From positions 1 to 10,371 of the forward strand of contig JAITFL010000161.1 of assembly GCA_031281385.1 (NCBI GenBank): a stretch of 10,371 bases of DNA, read 5' to 3'. The translations under genes and the position numbers were made by a program. This stretch comes from Holophagales bacterium. GTDB taxonomy: Bacteria > Acidobacteriota > Holophagae > Holophagales > Holophagaceae. The notes under the pieces are model-generated. The model had not been told where the DNA came from. It searched no databases and saw nothing but the letters and a program-made list of their open reading frames with translations. Below are positions 1 through 5,882 of the stretch, piece by piece; the stretch's first letter is position 1, and each line of letters starts with the position of its first letter.

Positions 1-306
1 AAATAACCTGTTCAGCATTTTCACATAAAAACCCATCTCAACCCTGACTATAATGTAATAACTAATAGATACATGAAAATATAGCCACTACAACTGTAAC
101 ACACGATTATAGACGTTTATACGCAAACATCTCCATTGATATGTTTCTCAATATCTGCCATCATTCAAACGTGTATAACCATCTATAACCAAAAAATAAA
201 GTTTGCAACTTTTCTGCGAAAAACGTCATCTTAGGCTAATGAAAATTCCAAAACATGCCGATAAATTATCTAACGGGCAACCCGCGAGGAAAAATCGGCT
301 GGTTGC
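1..306. other. AT-rich non-coding region upstream of the mob genes
   Basis: No credible gene is seen on either strand. The first ~230 bases are strongly AT-rich. They contain the octamer TATAACCA twice at 174-181 and 184-191, one helical turn apart, and a loose inverted pair formed by TATAG at 108-112 and CTATA near 183-187. Such short phased repeats can be protein-binding sites, but nothing identifies the protein. Composition rises in GC after about 280, where the inverted repeats ahead of the mobilization genes begin. Confidence 0.5.
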
Positions 307-390
307 GCCATTGCCATACAATGCCCTCGCTTCGCTCGTGCATCGTTGGCAATGGCTCGATGCTCGGCGCTACGCTTCTCGCATCGAACC
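307..390. repeat. Paired inverted repeats upstream of mob genes, candidate oriT or control region
   Basis: Two stem-loops lie side by side. GCCATTGCCA at 307-316 pairs perfectly with TGGCAATGGC at 347-356. Inside this loop ATGC at 321-324 can pair with GCAT at 340-343. The second stem is TCGATGC at 357-363 with GCATCGA at 381-387, extendable to 10 pairs with one mismatch (354-363 with 381-390). The two stems compete for bases 354-356, so they are partly alternative structures. Long inverted repeats within ~50 bp of relaxosome genes are typical of oriT regions, but I recognise no known nic sequence. A regulatory leader for the operon is an equal alternative. Confidence 0.35.
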
Positions 391-441
391 AGCCCTTCCG
401 CTGCCGCGGAAGGGGAAAAAGAACCAGACAAAGGAGGCACG

Positions 442-780
442 ATGGACGGAGAATACACCAGCACATTCCAGATGAGGCTGACCCCCGGCCAGCTGGCGAG
501 GCTGAAAGCGAAAGCCCACCGCGCAGCCGTGCCCATGGCCGAAGCTGTCCGGCACTGGATAGACAACAAAGACGTGATTGAGCAGGTAGCAGTCTTCGAC
601 AAAGAGGCAGTGGCAGAGATCAGGAAAATCGGTGGCATGATCCATCGCAGCTTCAACGTGCTCGATCAGCTGCAAATGACAAAACTCAGCACATTCAATG
701 CCCAGATGGCAACAGAAGCCGTCAAGGCATACCAGGACGTAAAAGACTTCCTGCGCAATTACCGGGAGAGGCTGCCATGA
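442..780 (+). CDS. MobC-like relaxosome accessory protein
   Basis: This 112-residue protein probably binds the transfer origin and helps the relaxase act there. I chose the ATG at 442 because AAAGGAGG ends six to seven bases before it, although the frame is open further upstream. Residues ~7-35 read as FQMRLTPGQLARLKAKAHRA followed by a VPMAEAVRHWI segment, the pattern of a ribbon-helix-helix DNA-binding domain seen in MobC/MbeC-type mobilization proteins. The rest is helical (KEAVAEIRKIGGMIHRSFNVLDQL), which matches the MobC family core with its conserved IGxxxNQ-like segment, here in the form IGGMIHRSFNVLDQL. It is directly followed by an overlapping ORF and by the relaxase, so mobilization context is strong. 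The family call is from motif reading, not from a search. Confidence 0.75.
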   Translation: MDGEYTSTFQMRLTPGQLARLKAKAHRAAVPMAEAVRHWIDNKDVIEQVAVFDKEAVAEIRKIGGMIHRSFNVLDQLQMTKLSTFNAQMATEAVKAYQDVKDFLRNYRERLP

Positions 781-947
781 GCAAGAAGACCGAACCCCAC
801 GACCAAACAATCAAGGTGAGGCTGACGCCCGAAGAACGTACTGGCAGAACAATCTGCTGGATCCAGGAGAGATTAGATGATAGCCAAGAAGATACTGCCC
901 AGGACAAAAGGCGGCAGCAAAGCCTCAAACATTTCCCAAACCGCTGA
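777..947 (+). CDS. Small ORF bridging mobC-like gene and relaxase, possibly a truncated second RHH protein
   Basis: A 56-codon ORF starts with an ATGA overlap on the upstream MobC-like stop and runs 71 bases into the relaxase gene in another frame. Its N-terminus, TIKVRLTPEER (residues 11-21), resembles the FQMRLTPGQL start of the upstream protein, as expected of a ribbon-helix-helix fold. After that the similarity stops and the rest (ERLDDSQEDTAQDKRRQQ) looks unstructured and charged. I read it as the stump of a second RHH accessory gene after deletion or frameshift, or as a short translational coupler that delivers ribosomes to the relaxase start. Whether it makes a stable protein is unknown. 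Confidence 0.4.
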   Translation: MSKKTEPHDQTIKVRLTPEERTGRTICWIQERLDDSQEDTAQDKRRQQSLKHFPNR

Positions 948-2862
948 GTACGTTCTCGGCCTCGACAGCGAGAGCGGCCCATCCAAGGTTCCCTATTTTG
1001 GATCGTGCAACTGCGAGGAGGCATTTCTGGGGTCGCGCAAGGCGCTCGTCAAAGAGATCACCGAACTGGCGCTTGAGACGGCCCGAAGCGATAACCCCTG
1101 CGGCCACTATATGCTCAGCTGGCAGGAACATGAGAACCCAACCAACGAGCAGATTGACGAGGCAGTGAAGATCACACTGAAGACCCTTGGCCTCTCAGGC
1201 TGCAAAGCCATCTACGGAAAGCATGTGGACACTTTCAATGTCCATGTGCATCTCTTTGTAAACAGAGTTGACCCCGAAACTAAGAAAGTCCACCGCATAG
1301 GCGACATTGTCACCGCCAAGGGGAAAGAGAAGCGCGGCAGGGGCTTCGACAAGATAGAAATACAAAAAGCGATAGCCATCATCGAACACGAACAGGGATG
1401 GGAGCCGCAAGAAAAAGCCCTGTACCAAGTGCTGGAGGATGGGAAACTTGGCTCCCGCGTCATTGATGCAAAGAACGATGAAGTCTATTACGAGGACAGA
1501 GGGGAAAAGGTGATCTACCAGGACAAGCCGCGCCAGAGCCAAGCCGCGCAGGACATGGAAGTCCACTCTGGAGAACCCAGCGAGTACCGAAAAGCCATCG
1601 ACAAGGGATTTGTCCGAGCCATCGCGCAAGCCAAAGATTGGGATGAAGCCCAGGCCAATTGCAAAAAACTGGGCGGGACAATTTACAGGAAAGGCAGCGG
1701 CGCACTGCTCATCATCGAAGACGCGCAAGTGGAACTCAAACTCAGCGGCCTTGACAGGAAATGCTCTTCCAAAACGCTGGAGAAGCGATTCGGCAAACCG
1801 ATACCAGATCATTTCCCCGACTATCACCGAGATCATACAAAAACCAAGCCCACGCCCAAGCAGGAAAAGACGCCAGAGGCAGTGCAGCATCCATTGCCCA
1901 ATTGGGAACCCTACAGAGAGGCCGTTGGGAGGCTCAGAAAAGAGAATGGGAAGAAACGCTCAGACATGAAGGAGAGGCACAAGAGGGAGAGGGACAAGAT
2001 ATTTGAATCCGCCAGGGAGAAGCAGAAAGAGATAGGCAAGTCCCCGGACTGGAGGGCCAAGAAGAGCCAACTGGCCTTCGACAAGGCAGTGGCGTTACTG
2101 GCACTCAGGGAGAAACAGAAAATGGAATCGGCAGCGCTGAGCCGAGAATACGAAAATGCGAAAAAAGCCCCTGAAATCCTCAAGCTGCGCCCGACCCCAC
2201 CCAAAGCAAAGGAAACGGCCAGCCTCGCCTCATCAGCCCCGGCCCCAAGGCGGCCAGCAAAACCACCAGAAAACTTGGAAGACCTAAAAGACCTGAGAGC
2301 CTATGAGCCAGTCCAGAAAGGCAACATTGTCTACTACTTCAGGAAACAAAGCCCTATAAAGGACGATCTGGCCTTTGTGGACAGGGGGAACAAAATAGTC
2401 CTGAAGAGCACATACCCATCAAACGACGATATATTGGCCGCGCTACAGCTGGGGCAGGCAAAATGGGGGAAAAACCAAATATCTCGCGGCTCCCAAGAAT
2501 ACATCGACAGGGCAGTGGCGATTGCCCTGAAACACGGGATAGAACTACAAAACCCCGAATGGAAAAAAGCCAAAGACGATGCCGCCACCGCAGCCAGAGC
2601 CGACTTGGCAGCCCAACAGGAAGCAGCGAGGATAGAAGCGGAGAGGATAGCGAAAGCCCAGAAAGAACAAAAGGGGCAGCCCCCCAAGCCGCCAGCGCCA
2701 GAGCCGAAGCCCACGGAGCAGCCACAGAGACCAAGGCCGACCCCACCGCCGATTCCACCAGCAAGGCCGAAGCCCCCGCAACCACCTAGGGCCACGCCCA
2801 AATCGAAACCCGTGGAGAAAGACCCGACCCCACCTAGAGGCGGTGATCCAAGATGGGGCTAA
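877..2862 (+). CDS. MOB-P-type relaxase (MobA/TraI-like) with LPD7-like domain
   Basis: This 661-residue protein would nick one strand at oriT and stay bound to the 5' end during conjugal transfer. Residues 1-175 form the relaxase domain. Y25 in SQTAEYVLG is the likely catalytic tyrosine. H85 lies in SWQEHENP. The metal-binding triad motif HVDTFNVHVHLFVNR spans 116-130 (H116, H123, H125). Residues ~243-306 (KDWDEAQANCKKLGG, LSGLDRKCS, LEKRFG) match the region that often follows MOB-P catalytic domains. Residues ~345-430 are charged and probably coiled coil. Residues ~474-562 (LAFVDRGNKIVL, LGQAKWG, GSQEYIDRA) fit the LPD7 domain common on relaxases. The end (~600-655) is proline-rich. The start is set by AGGAGA at 865-870. 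A single TAA ends it, but the frame stays open to 3162. Confidence 0.88.
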   Translation: MIAKKILPRTKGGSKASNISQTAEYVLGLDSESGPSKVPYFGSCNCEEAFLGSRKALVKEITELALETARSDNPCGHYMLSWQEHENPTNEQIDEAVKITLKTLGLSGCKAIYGKHVDTFNVHVHLFVNRVDPETKKVHRIGDIVTAKGKEKRGRGFDKIEIQKAIAIIEHEQGWEPQEKALYQVLEDGKLGSRVIDAKNDEVYYEDRGEKVIYQDKPRQSQAAQDMEVHSGEPSEYRKAIDKGFVRAIAQAKDWDEAQANCKKLGGTIYRKGSGALLIIEDAQVELKLSGLDRKCSSKTLEKRFGKPIPDHFPDYHRDHTKTKPTPKQEKTPEAVQHPLPNWEPYREAVGRLRKENGKKRSDMKERHKRERDKIFESAREKQKEIGKSPDWRAKKSQLAFDKAVALLALREKQKMESAALSREYENAKKAPEILKLRPTPPKAKETASLASSAPAPRRPAKPPENLEDLKDLRAYEPVQKGNIVYYFRKQSPIKDDLAFVDRGNKIVLKSTYPSNDDILAALQLGQAKWGKNQISRGSQEYIDRAVAIALKHGIELQNPEWKKAKDDAATAARADLAAQQEAARIEAERIAKAQKEQKGQPPKPPAPEPKPTEQPQRPRPTPPPIPPARPKPPQPPRATPKSKPVEKDPTPPRGGDPRWG

Positions 2863-3162
2863 CCATCAGTTGAAGGGCACTGCTGGATAAACCCAACATT
2901 CGTTTTCAACGGGCGGAGCGTCAGGCAGGAATCAGTCTATGAGCTGGCGGCGAGCCACCAGAAGAAGCTGCTCCAAGCGGCCATAGAGGAAATCCCGAAG
3001 CCGAAGCGGAAGCCAGCCCCACCCAAGGCCGCGCCCAGACCCAAGAAGAAAGCGAAGCCAGTGCCCAAGCCGACAAAGGCCAAGCAGACGCACGGCCGCA
3101 AGCCAGCCTCCAAGAAAAGCGCTAGGAAGCCAAAGCCCATTGCCAAGAAGCGGGCCAGATAG
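2863..3162 (+). pseudogene. In-frame open extension of the relaxase beyond its TAA stop (basic Lys/Pro/Ala-rich tail)
   Basis: Directly after the relaxase TAA at 2860-2862, the same frame is open for 99 codons to TAG at 3160-3162 with no ATG, and no GTG or TTG start that would give a sensible protein. The first ~38 residues look like a folded segment (CWINPTFVFNGRS, ESVYELAASHQKKLL). The rest is a repetitive Lys/Pro/Ala/Arg tail (PKPKRKPAPPKAAPRP and similar), which would bind nucleic acid nonspecifically, like AlgP/histone-H1-type tails. The composition continues that of the relaxase's own proline-rich end. The likeliest reading is that a point mutation to TAA removed the natural C-terminus of a ~761-residue relaxase. 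Readthrough, a sequencing error, or a separate gene with an unusual start are the alternatives. Confidence 0.55.
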
Positions 3163-3197
3163 CCTTCCCCCCCCAGGTTGCCCGCTCTCCCCCCTTT

Positions 3198-3309
3198 GCC
3201 GTGGGCTGACGTCCAATATTTGCGCTAACTGTTCGCGGGTTAGATTTTTCGCTTTTCGGTTGCCTTTGACTACGCCGCCCAATGTGTCAGCAGTATTTTG
3301 TCGTTGCAT
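3198..3309 (-). pseudogene. Truncated XRE-family regulator (N-terminal HTH fragment)
   Basis: The minus strand starts at 3309 after an excellent ribosome site (AAAGGAGGTG) lying 21 bases beyond the permease stop. It encodes LTREQLAQILDVSPR-type sequence, the first helices of a Cro/CI (XRE) helix-turn-helix domain as found in Firmicutes regulators. After about residue 37 the family match ends abruptly near 3198. The frame runs on to 2932 only by reading the mobilization DNA backwards, giving a Gly/Leu-rich nonsense tail. The recognition helix is incomplete, so the product cannot work as a normal repressor. The break marks the left end of the inserted ABC-transporter block. Confidence 0.7.
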
Positions 3310-3330
3310 GGCGCAGTCACCTCCTTTGTA

Positions 3331-4104
3331 TCACTTCGCTGTTTTTCTCGCAAAAATCATCCCACCGAGTATAAGGGAAACCGCTATTATCCCACCGCAC
3401 CATAAAAGCGTGCCTACAAAGCTAACATCTGCGTTGCCCTGCAAAAGTCCGCTGACCGTTTCCCAAACGACATTTACCGGCTGATGGGTGCAAAAAACTT
3501 GTAATGCTTTCGGCATTGTTTTAATCGGCACAAACGCTCCCGTGAAGTAGGGCAAAAACATGAGTGGCATACCATACGAGCTTGCTCCTTCTGGGCTGGA
3601 GGCCCCCAGTCCCATCAGGATAGCCAATGCGGAGAGCGCAAAGGCGAATAAAAGAAAAATGCCGAGCGCCGCGAGCCATCCGCCAAATCCGGCAGCAGAA
3701 TGAAACCCGATTAAAAATGCCAAACCAATTACAACCGCCATTGCAACCGCATTGCGTATCAATGCGGCGATAATATGCCCGATGATATAAGCGGGGCGCG
3801 ATATTGGCATACTTTTGAAGCGTTCCACAACACCTTTATCCACGTCGCCATTTACTCCTGTGGCGGTCGTGGTCGCGCAATATCCAATCGTCATAAGCAA
3901 GATTCCAGGCAGCATATATTCTAAATAATTCCCGCCGCCCAAAGCGATACCCATTGCGCCACCGAACAGGTAATTGAACAGCAGAAGAAGGATCATCGGA
4001 AGAATAACCGTAGTCATCATCGTGTCTGATCTGCGCGTCAAATGCTTTGTTTCGCGCTTGCTTAAAATAAAGCTGTCGGTCAGTAGAAATTGAATTTGTT
4101 TCAT
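3331..4104 (-). CDS. ABC-2 family permease (DrrB-like export subunit)
   Basis: This 257-residue membrane protein would pair with the ATPase encoded just upstream to export a drug, peptide or lipid. Hydrophobic segments at about residues 30-50, 62-83, 107-133, 141-166, 177-195 and 228-251 give six membrane spans. The cytoplasmic loop GVVERFKSMPISR (91-103) is the hallmark of ABC2_membrane/DrrB proteins, where it couples to the ATPase. Its ATG directly abuts the ATPase stop (TAAATG on the minus strand), which implies translational coupling. Substrate cannot be told from sequence. Length is normal for the family and nothing looks broken. Confidence 0.88.
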   Translation of the reverse strand: MKQIQFLLTDSFILSKRETKHLTRRSDTMMTTVILPMILLLLFNYLFGGAMGIALGGGNYLEYMLPGILLMTIGYCATTTATGVNGDVDKGVVERFKSMPISRPAYIIGHIIAALIRNAVAMAVVIGLAFLIGFHSAAGFGGWLAALGIFLLFAFALSALAILMGLGASSPEGASSYGMPLMFLPYFTGAFVPIKTMPKALQVFCTHQPVNVVWETVSGLLQGNADVSFVGTLLWCGGIIAVSLILGGMIFARKTAK

Positions 4105-5028
4105 TTATTTGCCCTCCGTTTCAATGAGTTTCAAAAAGACGTCTTCAAGGCTTGCGGATTTTTGCTCCATGCCGATAACATCAAGACCGTCCAAATGACT
4201 GATAATCGTCGCGACAGCGGACACGCTGCCGTCTGCCCGAACAGACAGGGTAAGAGCGTTATCATCCGCTTCAGTCACACAATCCGATAGGCGTTCTATT
4301 GCCGTCTGTAATTGCTGTACATCCGCAAAACGAAAAAGGATTCGGCACTCATGTACACGGGACTTCAATTCGTCCGGCGTTCCCTGTGTAACGATTTTCC
4401 CCTCATGTAACACAGCGATAGTATCAGCCAATCGTTCGGCTTCCTCTAAATATTGCGTGGTGAGAAAAATGGTTGTACCGCTTGCCACAAGGTTCTTGAC
4501 GATATTCCACATTTCAATCCGATTCTGCGGGTCAAGCCCTGTCGTCGGCTCGTCCAAAAAGATGACTTCGGGATTCCCGGCCAAGCTCATGGCAATATCC
4601 AACCGACGACGCATACCACCCGAATAGGCTGACACTTTTTTGTCGCCATCATTTTGCAAGTTGAATTGCGCCAGTAATTCATTCGCTCGGTGCTTACTAT
4701 CCTTCATATGGAACAGTTGTCCGGTCATAATGAGATTTTCACGAGCAGTCAGCAGCTCGTCTACCGCCGCGTATTGTCCCGTAAGACTGATATGTCGGCG
4801 CACCTGTCCGGCTTCTTTCACCACATCATAGCCGCAAACTTGCGCTTTGCCGCCGTTCGGCTTAATCAGCGTGGCAAGGATTCGGATGATCGTTGTTTTC
4901 CCTGCACCATTAGAGCCAAGCAGACAAAATACCGAGCCTTTGTGAACGTCGAAATCCACACCTTTCAAAACGGACGCTTTGCCATAGAATTTTGTAAGGC
5001 CTTCTACATGAATCATTGTATCGCTCAT
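4105..5028 (-). CDS. ABC transporter ATP-binding protein (DrrA-like)
   Basis: This 307-residue ATPase powers the adjacent ABC-2 permease. It shows Walker A GSNGAGKTT (38-46), Q-loop SLTGQ (81-85), signature YSGGM (135-139), Walker B VIFLDEP (155-161) with catalytic E160, and D-loop GLDP (164-167). The switch position reads LTTQYLEEAERLAD, with Gln (Q192) where many ABC proteins have His. This substitution is usual in the DrrA daunorubicin/multidrug subfamily and is not a defect. The ~80-residue C-terminal extension is also typical of DrrA proteins. Its start overlaps the TetR stop as ATGA, so regulator, ATPase and permease form one operon. Confidence 0.92.
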   Translation of the reverse strand: MSDTMIHVEGLTKFYGKASVLKGVDFDVHKGSVFCLLGSNGAGKTTIIRILATLIKPNGGKAQVCGYDVVKEAGQVRRHISLTGQYAAVDELLTARENLIMTGQLFHMKDSKHRANELLAQFNLQNDGDKKVSAYSGGMRRRLDIAMSLAGNPEVIFLDEPTTGLDPQNRIEMWNIVKNLVASGTTIFLTTQYLEEAERLADTIAVLHEGKIVTQGTPDELKSRVHECRILFRFADVQQLQTAIERLSDCVTEADDNALTLSVRADGSVSAVATIISHLDGLDVIGMEQKSASLEDVFLKLIETEGK

Positions 5029-5630
5029 TTTGGCAACCCCCTATATAAAAATGCCGTCAGAATTTCCGCGGACGGCGTTCTGAAATGCTCGCCTAACGCA
5101 CATTTCAACATGGCAAGTCCCTGTATGTTTGCGAAAAAGAACACCGCCATCTCACGAGGGTTTCCTGCGCCGAAAACGCCTATATCCTGTCCGTGCTTTA
5201 TCAGCCTTTCAGCGGCAGCAATCGCTTTCATATCCGCTTCGTTGATTTTTTCGCAAACTGCGCCGCTTCCCGCCATCAATCCTTGCGTGATCAACATCAT
5301 CATGTTCAAGAAATCCTCGCCGCTCTCCAAATCCGCCACAGTTTCAGCGGCAATGCCCTCCATCATTTCAGCGGGATTTTCAGCCGCGTCCATGCTGTCC
5401 GTCATGCGGTGAAGCCCTGCCGCCGCCTGTTCGATTAGGCTTGTGAACAGTTCCTCTTTGGATTTGTAATGACTGTACATCAGCCCCATGCTAACGTCTG
5501 CGGCTTTTGCAATGTCCTGTGTGCTTGTTGCAGCAAGTCCCTTATCCGCAAAAAGTTTAAGCGCAGCCGATGTGATTTTTTCCTTAGAAGCTTCTTTCAT
5601 TTCAGCACATTTCTCTTTTGTTCTTGGCAT
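5025..5630 (-). CDS. TetR/AcrR-family transcriptional regulator of the ABC exporter operon
   Basis: A 201-residue repressor. Residues ~17-64 form the TetR DNA-binding domain. The helix-turn-helix is STQDIAKAADVSMGLMYSHY (residues 36-55), followed by KSKEELF, the family signature. The remaining ~135 helical residues would be the ligand pocket and dimer interface, with a Met- and Ala-rich character suiting hydrophobic ligands. GGAGGG lies about ten bases before the ATG. It is the first gene of the operon and shares an ATGA overlap with the ATPase. It probably represses itself and the exporter through the palindrome just upstream, with release by the exported compound. That last step is inferred from family behaviour. 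Confidence 0.9.
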   Translation of the reverse strand: MPRTKEKCAEMKEASKEKITSAALKLFADKGLAATSTQDIAKAADVSMGLMYSHYKSKEELFTSLIEQAAAGLHRMTDSMDAAENPAEMMEGIAAETVADLESGEDFLNMMMLITQGLMAGSGAVCEKINEADMKAIAAAERLIKHGQDIGVFGAGNPREMAVFFFANIQGLAMLKCALGEHFRTPSAEILTAFLYRGLPK

Positions 5631-5649
5631 GAAATGACCCTCCGTTCTT

Positions 5650-5702
5650 TGATTGAATACTCAATCAGTATACAGTAGAAATCATTTTATGTGTTTTGTC
5701 AA
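5650..5702 (-). promoter_or_regulatory. Promoter and operator palindrome of the tetR-ABC operon
   Basis: On the minus strand a perfect TTGACA (-35) sits at 5702-5697. Seventeen bases later TCTACT at 5679-5674 is a plausible -10 (four of six consensus bases). Just downstream lies the palindrome TGATTGA-ATAC-TCAATCA (5650-5667), where transcription would begin and where a bound TetR dimer would block it. The gap between palindrome and TetR start codon is 19 bases and holds the ribosome site. The -35 and palindrome are seen directly. The pairing with this repressor is inferred from position. Confidence 0.6.
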
Positions 5703-5802
5703 GAGGGCATTTGTAAATTTTGCTTGGCGACTCACTATGGATAAGCTGCCCGTTCGCCAGCGAATCGGCAGCGGATGAGCAACCGCCGATGTCTAAAAAA
5801 CT

Positions 5803-5864
5803 TGCTATAAATAATCCTAGAATGTTCTTTGCCCTGTTGACCCAATCGCCGCTTGGATGCGGCG
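5803..5864 (+). promoter_or_regulatory. Extended -10 promoter and leader hairpin of the secreted protein gene
   Basis: TGCTATAAA at 5803-5811 is an extended -10 element (TG-N-TATAAA) facing the 5883 gene. No good -35 stands at the usual distance, which extended -10 promoters tolerate. The predicted leader of ~65 bases contains a perfect 6-bp hairpin, CGCCGC (5847-5852) with GCGGCG (5859-5864). GTTG at 5836-5839 and CAAC at 5865-5868 could add an outer stem. TAGGAG just after it (5871-5876) is the probable ribosome site, so the hairpin could influence translation or mRNA stability. Confidence 0.4.
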
Positions 5865-5882
5865 CAACTATAGGAGCACCAC

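Noticed and set aside
1..306. CRISPR array or iteron origin in the AT-rich start
   Set aside because: Only one octamer is repeated twice. There are no regular repeats and spacers, and no replication gene next to it.
1195..2801. Long minus-strand open frames inside the relaxase gene (for example 1195-1890, 2334-2801)
   Set aside because: They are antisense shadows with Leu/Phe/Gly-rich nonsense composition, while the plus strand carries clear relaxase motifs.
2932..3197. Minus-strand continuation of the XRE ORF, Gly/Leu/Trp-rich
   Set aside because: It is the reverse complement of the Lys/Pro-rich relaxase tail and has no family resemblance. Only the first ~37 codons (3198-3309) look like a real gene.
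4105..5028. Defective ABC ATPase because His is missing in the switch position
   Set aside because: Gln in the TTQYLEEA segment is normal in DrrA-like ATPases, and all other motifs are intact.
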